Below are positions 34,181 to 37,307 of a DNA stretch of 37,307 nt, in pieces. The DNA is taken from positions 1-37,307 of the forward strand of contig QZKP01000002.1 of assembly GCA_003605055.1 (NCBI GenBank). The letters are read 5' to 3'. The stretch is from Desulfarculus sp. (GTDB taxonomy: Bacteria > Desulfobacterota > Desulfarculia > Desulfarculales > Desulfarculaceae). How positions within the stretch are numbered: the stretch's first letter is position 1; every line of letters starts with the position of its first letter. The notes beneath the pieces are model-generated. The model was not told the origin of the DNA and did not search any database. It was given only the letters and a program-made list of their open reading frames with translations. The position numbers and the translations under genes are program-made.

Positions 34181-34546
34181 TTACATACCCAGGAACTTGG
34201 CCACTGGCGCGGCCATGGGGTAGGCGTAGAGCAGGATCAGGCTGATGACCAGCGCGTAGATACACAGGGACTCCACCATGGCCAGGCCGATGAGCATGGT
34301 CACGGTGATCTTGCCCGAGGCCTCGGGGTTGCGGGCGATGCCCTCCACGGAGCCCTTGATGGCGATGCCCTGGGCGATGCCGGTGCCGAAGGCCGCGATG
34401 CCGATGCCGAAGCCGGCGGCGGTCACGGTGGCGGTGAACAGCTTGGCGGCCTCAGCCATGGCGCCCGGGTCGGCGGCCAGGGCCGCGGCGGCCAGGCCCA
34501 GGGTGAACAGGCCGGTCAGCCCCGCGATCAAAGAAAACTTCTTCAT
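34181..34546 (-). CDS. atpE: ATP synthase F0 subunit c
   Basis: Forms the rotor ring of the membrane F0 motor. The 121-residue protein starts with a signal-like extension ([25 protein letters not shown]) before two transmembrane hairpin helices with the loop [10 protein letters not shown] (71-80). The ion-carrying acid is E92 in [12 protein letters not shown]. With Q59 in helix 1 and S93, Y97 in helix 2, it keeps four side chains that bind Na+ in Na+-type c rings (Gln, Glu, Ser, Tyr), although the proline of the classical P-x3-Q motif is a threonine here and the following T is L94. So a Na+-driven synthase is possible but not certain. Last gene of the F0 cluster, with a clear terminator. Confidence 0.97.
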   Translation of the reverse strand: MKKFSLIAGLTGLFTLGLAAAALAADPGAMAEAAKLFTATVTAAGFGIGIAAFGTGIAQGIAIKGSVEGIARNPEASGKITVTMLIGLAMVESLCIYALVISLILLYAYPMAAPVAKFLGM

Positions 34547-34625
34547 CTCTCGCTCCTCACAGGTTTAGGTTCGTGCCTTCTTCCTTATGTGCGTGGGTGC
34601 CTTCTTCCCAAACGCTTGGCAATAC

Positions 34626-35315
34626 TTAGTGCGCCTCCTCCAGGGACCCGGCGATGTAGAGCATGGTCAGCAGGCTGAAGATGAAGGCCTGCACGAAGCT
34701 GGTGAAGATCGCCAGGAACATCATGGGCAGGGGCGCGAAGAACACGCCGGCCAGGACGAACAGGATGACCAGCACCAGGTCCTCGCCCAGCACGTTGCCG
34801 AACAGACGGAAGGTGAGCGACAGGATGCGGCTGAAGTGGCCGATCAGCTCGATGGGCAGCATCAAGGGGGACAGCCACCAGATGGGGCCCAGGAAATGCT
34901 TGATGTAGCGGAAGCCGTGCTCCTTGATGCCGATGAAGTTGTAGAAGATGAACACCACCAGGGCCATGGACAGGGGGGTGTTGATGTTGCTGGTGGGGGA
35001 GAACATGCCCGGCAGCAGGCCCATCCAGTTCATGCACAGGATGTAGATGAACAGGGTGGCCACGAGCGGGTAGTAGGGCCGGCCGTGCTCGCCCATCACG
35101 TCCACGGCGAAGTCCTCGAAGCCGCCGATCAAGGCCTCGAAGAAGTTCTGGCCGCCGGCCGGGATCATCTTCACCGTGCCCACGGCCAGCTTGGCCGCCA
35201 CCATCAAGAAGAGCATGATCAGCCAGGAATAGACCACGTTGGGGTAGTGGTGGAAGAAGTCTCCCAGCCCCACGGCCTCGAACAAGAGCCCCAACAGCAT
35301 CAATGGATGTTCCAT
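34626..35315 (-). CDS. atpB: ATP synthase F0 subunit a
   Basis: Stator channel subunit that passes ions to the c ring. The 229 residues contain five to six transmembrane helices; the essential arginine is in SLTFRLFGNVLGEDLV, followed by the last helix LAIFTSFVQAFIFSLLTMLYI with the usual Q and the F/Y-rich face. It has GFEDFAVDVMGEHG..YYPLVATLF typical of bacterial AtpB. The ATG at 35315 is four bases after the atpI stop at 35320, and atpE starts 79 bases downstream. The other stator and F1 genes (atpF, H, A, G, D, C) are not in the window, as usual in Desulfobacterota where F0 and F1 clusters are separate. Confidence 0.97.
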   Translation of the reverse strand: MEHPLMLLGLLFEAVGLGDFFHHYPNVVYSWLIMLFLMVAAKLAVGTVKMIPAGGQNFFEALIGGFEDFAVDVMGEHGRPYYPLVATLFIYILCMNWMGLLPGMFSPTSNINTPLSMALVVFIFYNFIGIKEHGFRYIKHFLGPIWWLSPLMLPIELIGHFSRILSLTFRLFGNVLGEDLVLVILFVLAGVFFAPLPMMFLAIFTSFVQAFIFSLLTMLYIAGSLEEAH

Positions 35316-35319
35316 AGAC

Positions 35320-35730
35320 CTACGACTCCTCCTTGCGCAGCTTGATCGCCTGGCACAGGCCCCAGCCCATGAAGGTCAGCACCACCACCGACAGCCCGGC
35401 CAGCAGCCCCAGCGGCTCCACCCATCCCTGGCGCACCAGGAAAAACAGCACCACGGCGGTGGCCGCGAAGCGAAGATAATATTTCACCAGCACCCGCCCC
35501 ATGACCTCGGGCTGCCCGGCCGGCAGCAGGGCGCGGCGGACGGTTCTCTCCAGCAGGCAATAGTTGACCAGGGCGATGGCCCCGCCCGCCAACACGCTCA
35601 GGGCGCTGTGCCAGTGGACCAGCGCAAAGGCCCCGGCGCTGAGCACGCCGAAGGCGGCCAGGTTGGCCCACCACAGGCCCTTGAGCAGGGCGCTCTCGGG
35701 CGCTTGCATGGTCAGCGGCTTGAAGGCCAA
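35320..35730 (-). CDS. atpI: ATP synthase subunit I (AtpI)
   Basis: A 136-residue membrane protein with four hydrophobic helices (about 17-40, 42-60, 85-102, 106-126). AtpI helps assemble the c ring and may bind Mg2+. The start is TTG 35730 immediately after the AtpZ stop; AGGGGAAG a few bases ahead supports it, whereas the ATG at 35709 has no such site. The basic end (IKLRKEES) suits an inner-membrane orientation. Identified from position and hydrophobic pattern; sequence similarity in this family is low. Confidence 0.85.
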   Translation of the reverse strand: MAFKPLTMQAPESALLKGLWWANLAAFGVLSAGAFALVHWHSALSVLAGGAIALVNYCLLERTVRRALLPAGQPEVMGRVLVKYYLRFAATAVVLFFLVRQGWVEPLGLLAGLSVVVLTFMGWGLCQAIKLRKEES

Positions 35731-35997
35731 TTACTTCCCCTGCTTCTTTTCCTTGTCCATGCGCTCCTGCGAGGCCTCGGTGCGCTTGTAGAGAACGTAG
35801 AGGTTGCGGAAGCCCGCCACAATGCCCATGCCCAGCCCTATGAAGAACCCCCAGGGCTGGGTGCCAAAGTAGCGGTCCACCACATAACCCGCGGCCAGGC
35901 CCAGGACCGTGGCGATAACCATGGCCAGCCCCATGGAACTGACCCTGGCCAGTTGCAGCAAGTACTCCCGGGTGGATTCCTTGATGAACCGGCCCAA
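35731..35997 (-). CDS. atpZ: AtpZ-like F0F1 ATP synthase accessory protein
   Basis: An 88-residue protein with two transmembrane helices (about 21-40 and 48-66) separated by DRYFGTQPWG, and a charged C-terminus (KRTEASQERMDKEKKQGK). This matches AtpZ/AtpQ-like proteins before atpI, which form a Mg2+/Ca2+ transporter with AtpI or aid assembly. The start is probably TTG 35997 (AGGGGCGG upstream). First gene of the F0 operon, about 125 bases downstream of the proposed promoter. Confidence 0.85.
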   Translation of the reverse strand: MGRFIKESTREYLLQLARVSSMGLAMVIATVLGLAAGYVVDRYFGTQPWGFFIGLGMGIVAGFRNLYVLYKRTEASQERMDKEKKQGK

Positions 35998-36120
35998 ACC
36001 GGATGCCGCCCCTGCCTGCCCCTATTAAGGGGCGTTTGCATTGTCCTGCCCTGCCGGGGAGTTGCGCCTTTTCGCCCGCGCGCAGGCCCCTGCCCGCCGC
36101 GCCGGACCTGGCGTCATGAT

Positions 36121-36149
36121 TTGCTAACATGCTGGCAATTTCAAGTCAA
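36121..36149 (-). promoter_or_regulatory. Putative promoter of the atpZIBE operon
   Basis: TTGACT (36149-36144, five of six) and, after 17 bases, TAGCAA (36126-36121, a weak -10) on the minus strand. The Rex-like palindrome at 36157-36174 lies just upstream of the -35. The remaining part of 35998-36296 has no gene. Confidence 0.4.
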
Positions 36150-36156
36150 CTGTTTT

Positions 36157-36174
36157 TTGTGCTTTAATGCGCAA
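36157..36174. promoter_or_regulatory. Rex operator-like palindrome upstream of the F0 operon
   Basis: TTGTG-CTTTAATG-CGCAA: the left half is perfect and the right half has one mismatch to the Rex consensus TTGTG-N8-CACAA. It sits beside the proposed atpZ promoter, so NADH-dependent control of the F0 genes is plausible. Confidence 0.5.
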
Positions 36175-36231
36175 TCACCCGCCCGCCCGCCGCGGCCGGG
36201 GCGGCCTGGCCCGCCGTGAGCGCCAGCCGGT

Positions 36232-36259
36232 TTGCATTGGAGTAACAAGATATTATATT
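36232..36259 (+). promoter_or_regulatory. Promoter of the PEP-CTERM gene with inverted repeat
   Basis: TTGCAT (36232-36237) and TATATT (36254-36259, five of six) are spaced by 16 bases. GTAAC at 36242-36246 and GTTAC at 36263-36267 form an inverted repeat that spans the -10, a possible regulator site. Confidence 0.45.
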
Positions 36260-36296
36260 AATGTTACAGGATAGGGGGTCCGCAGGGAGGGACAAC

Positions 36297-37034
36297 ATGT
36301 CTGCCTTAAGAAAGCTAATGCTCCCGGTGCTGCTGCTGGCCGTGCTGGCCGTGGCCTTGCCCGCCGGCGCCTCGTCGTTCACCTTTGGCGGCGACAACCT
36401 GCTCAAGGTTCAGTCCAGCGGCAAGATCAACCCCTACCTCATGCCCGTCACCGGCGCCTCTGAGGGGAGCGACCCCCTCCTCGGCTGGTACCTGGGCCTG
36501 TTCACCTTTGACCTGCTGGCGGTCATCGGCGACCGCTCGCCCGGCGTGGGCCAGACCTACGGCGGCTTTGACTACGACATCTCCCAGCAGCGCAGCGTGC
36601 TCTCGCCCAACCTCTACGTCACTGCGGACTATTTCCGCAAGCAGGGCCCGGACAAGAGCCACCTGCCCGGCTACTTTGACCTGTCGGCCAGCCTGCACCT
36701 GACCTCGGTGAGCTTTGACGAGCCCTACCAGATCACCCTGCGGGGCTACCTGAGCAACGTGTTCATCAACCAGGCCACCACCTCGGCCGTGCTGCAAGAC
36801 ATGGCCGGCGCCGGCGACCTGGACTTCTTGCTCACCCTGACCCGGGGCAGCAAGACCAGCGGCGAGTTCATCCCAGTGCTCACCTCGGACAGGGGCTCCA
36901 CCTGGGCCGCGGTCAGCGGGGTTATCAGCACCACCGGGGCCACGGTGCCCGAGCCGGGCAGCCTGCTGCTGGCGGCCTCGGGCCTGGCCGGCCTGGCCGC
37001 CTGGCGCCGCGCCCGCCGGCGGCGGGAAGAATAG
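36297..37034 (+). CDS. PEP-CTERM sorting domain protein
   Basis: A 245-residue exported protein. The signal peptide is the first 24 residues (MSALRKLMLPVLLLAVLAVA then LPAGAS). The C-terminus is a classic PEP-CTERM signal: VPEPGS at 217-222, a hydrophobic helix LLLAASGLAGLAAW, and a basic tail RRARRRREE. Such proteins are processed by the exosortase EpsH/XrtA system, and are linked with exopolysaccharide and biofilm. The body is beta-rich with no recognised domain. ATG 36297 is preceded by GGGAGGGAC. No exosortase is in the window; the glycan operon at 5552-8216 is too far to link. A terminator follows. Confidence 0.9.
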   Translation: MSALRKLMLPVLLLAVLAVALPAGASSFTFGGDNLLKVQSSGKINPYLMPVTGASEGSDPLLGWYLGLFTFDLLAVIGDRSPGVGQTYGGFDYDISQQRSVLSPNLYVTADYFRKQGPDKSHLPGYFDLSASLHLTSVSFDEPYQITLRGYLSNVFINQATTSAVLQDMAGAGDLDFLLTLTRGSKTSGEFIPVLTSDRGSTWAAVSGVISTTGATVPEPGSLLLAASGLAGLAAWRRARRRREE

Positions 37035-37118
37035 CGCCGGCTCAAGGGTACGGCTGCAAGCCCGCAGGGCGGGTTGGCCCGGCGCAAACCGCCTCCCCCA
37101 GCGCCCGGCTGAAAGAAA

Positions 37119-37151
37119 AAGGCCCCTGCTTGCGCGGGGGCCTTGGTTTTT
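37119..37151 (+). terminator. Intrinsic terminator of the PEP-CTERM gene
   Basis: AAGGCCCC / GGGGCCTT stem (8 bp) with a 10-base loop, followed by GGTTTTTGG. It begins 84 bases after the stop. Confidence 0.8.
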
Positions 37152-37163
37152 GGCGGGGGGCTA

Positions 37164-37307
37164 GGGCCTGTTAACACAAATTGCGTTTAAGATCAAAATG
37201 CGCGATACTGCGCGCATGGAAATCAACCAAGAACAATTTTCGGCTATCGCGCACCGCTTCCCTCGTCAGCGGGGTAATGTCAGCCTGTCGAACCTAGAGG
37301 TTTTGAA
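37164..37307 (+). mobile_element. IS5-family insertion sequence, left end, cut by the window
   Basis: The terminal sequence GGGCCTGTTAACACAAATTG begins right after CTA, typical for the left inverted repeat of IS5-group elements, and a transposase start follows 52 bases later. Only the first 144 bases are in the window, so completeness and the target duplication cannot be judged. Confidence 0.75.
37216..37307 (+). CDS. IS5-family transposase, N-terminal fragment
   Basis: The first 30 codons read MEINQEQFSAIAHRFPRQRG then NVSLSNLEVL. The PRQRGNVSL-N-LxVL motif is characteristic of the N-terminus of IS5-family (IS427-like) transposases, which often come as two overlapping frames. The frame is open to the window end. 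Confidence 0.8.
   Translation, partial: MEINQEQFSAIAHRFPRQRGNVSLSNLEVL

Overview
The window reads as chromosome from a GC-rich, anaerobic, sulfate-reducing Desulfobacterota bacterium, plausibly related to Desulfarculales. This is inferred from two tandem sulfate adenylyltransferase genes, a precorrin-2 dehydrogenase/HemX/HemA block, and a Rex repressor next to an F0 cluster (atpZ-atpI-atpB-atpE). No 16S rRNA or other phylogenetic marker is present, so the placement is tentative. I see no tRNA, rRNA or CRISPR array.

Layout. 1-1220: one secreted protein of unknown function. 1234-5211 (minus): a DegT/DnrJ/EryC1-type sugar aminotransferase and two paralogous sat genes, the upstream one with its own promoter and a leader of about 270 nt. 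5552-8216 (minus): a compact envelope-glycan operon (GT4 glycosyltransferase, polysaccharide deacetylase, WaaE-like GT2) with overlapping or near-abutting genes. 8262-9038 (plus): promoter and RNase III. 9035-9826 (minus): a HigB/HigA toxin-antitoxin locus with a clear promoter/operator. 9908-15245 (plus): CNNM/CBS membrane protein, flavin disulfide oxidoreductase, then precorrin-2 dehydrogenase, HemX/CcsA-like protein and glutamyl-tRNA reductase, feeding siroheme and heme synthesis. 15279-16591: methyltransferase and GNAT acetyltransferase. 16963-19909: two paralogous MTA/SAH-deaminase-type amidohydrolases and a small membrane protein, flanked on both sides by palindromic repeat islands (16592-16962 and 19910-20346). 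20347-22218 (minus): CoA-transferase fused to a GNAT domain.

22401-26682 (minus) is the most unusual part. It holds six tightly packed genes that look like the distal tail-tip and receptor-binding part of a phage. No capsid, terminase, portal, tape-measure, lysis or integrase gene lies beside them, and ordinary housekeeping genes flank them. 26889-31739 (plus): glutaredoxin-like protein, pdxA, an AT-richer DUF3800 gene and uvrA. 31790-32436: an MNT/HEPN toxin-antitoxin pair. 32460-32588: an RNA-like structured intergenic region ending in a terminator. 32605-33462: an AT-rich orphan protein with an HsdR-N-like nuclease domain. 33466-36149 (minus): rex and the F0 genes, with Rex-operator-like palindromes upstream of both rex and atpZ. 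The c subunit has side chains associated with Na+-binding rotors. 36254-37151: a PEP-CTERM secreted protein with terminator. 37164-end: the left end of an IS5-family insertion sequence, cut by the window edge.

How it fits together: sat (sulfate activation), siroheme precursors (sulfite reductase cofactor), MTA/SAH salvage, Rex (NADH/NAD+ sensing) and the F0 motor all belong to the energy and sulfur metabolism of a sulfate reducer. Between these core blocks sit accessory items: two toxin-antitoxin systems, DUF3800, the HsdR-N-like orphan, repeat islands, the tail-tip module and the IS.
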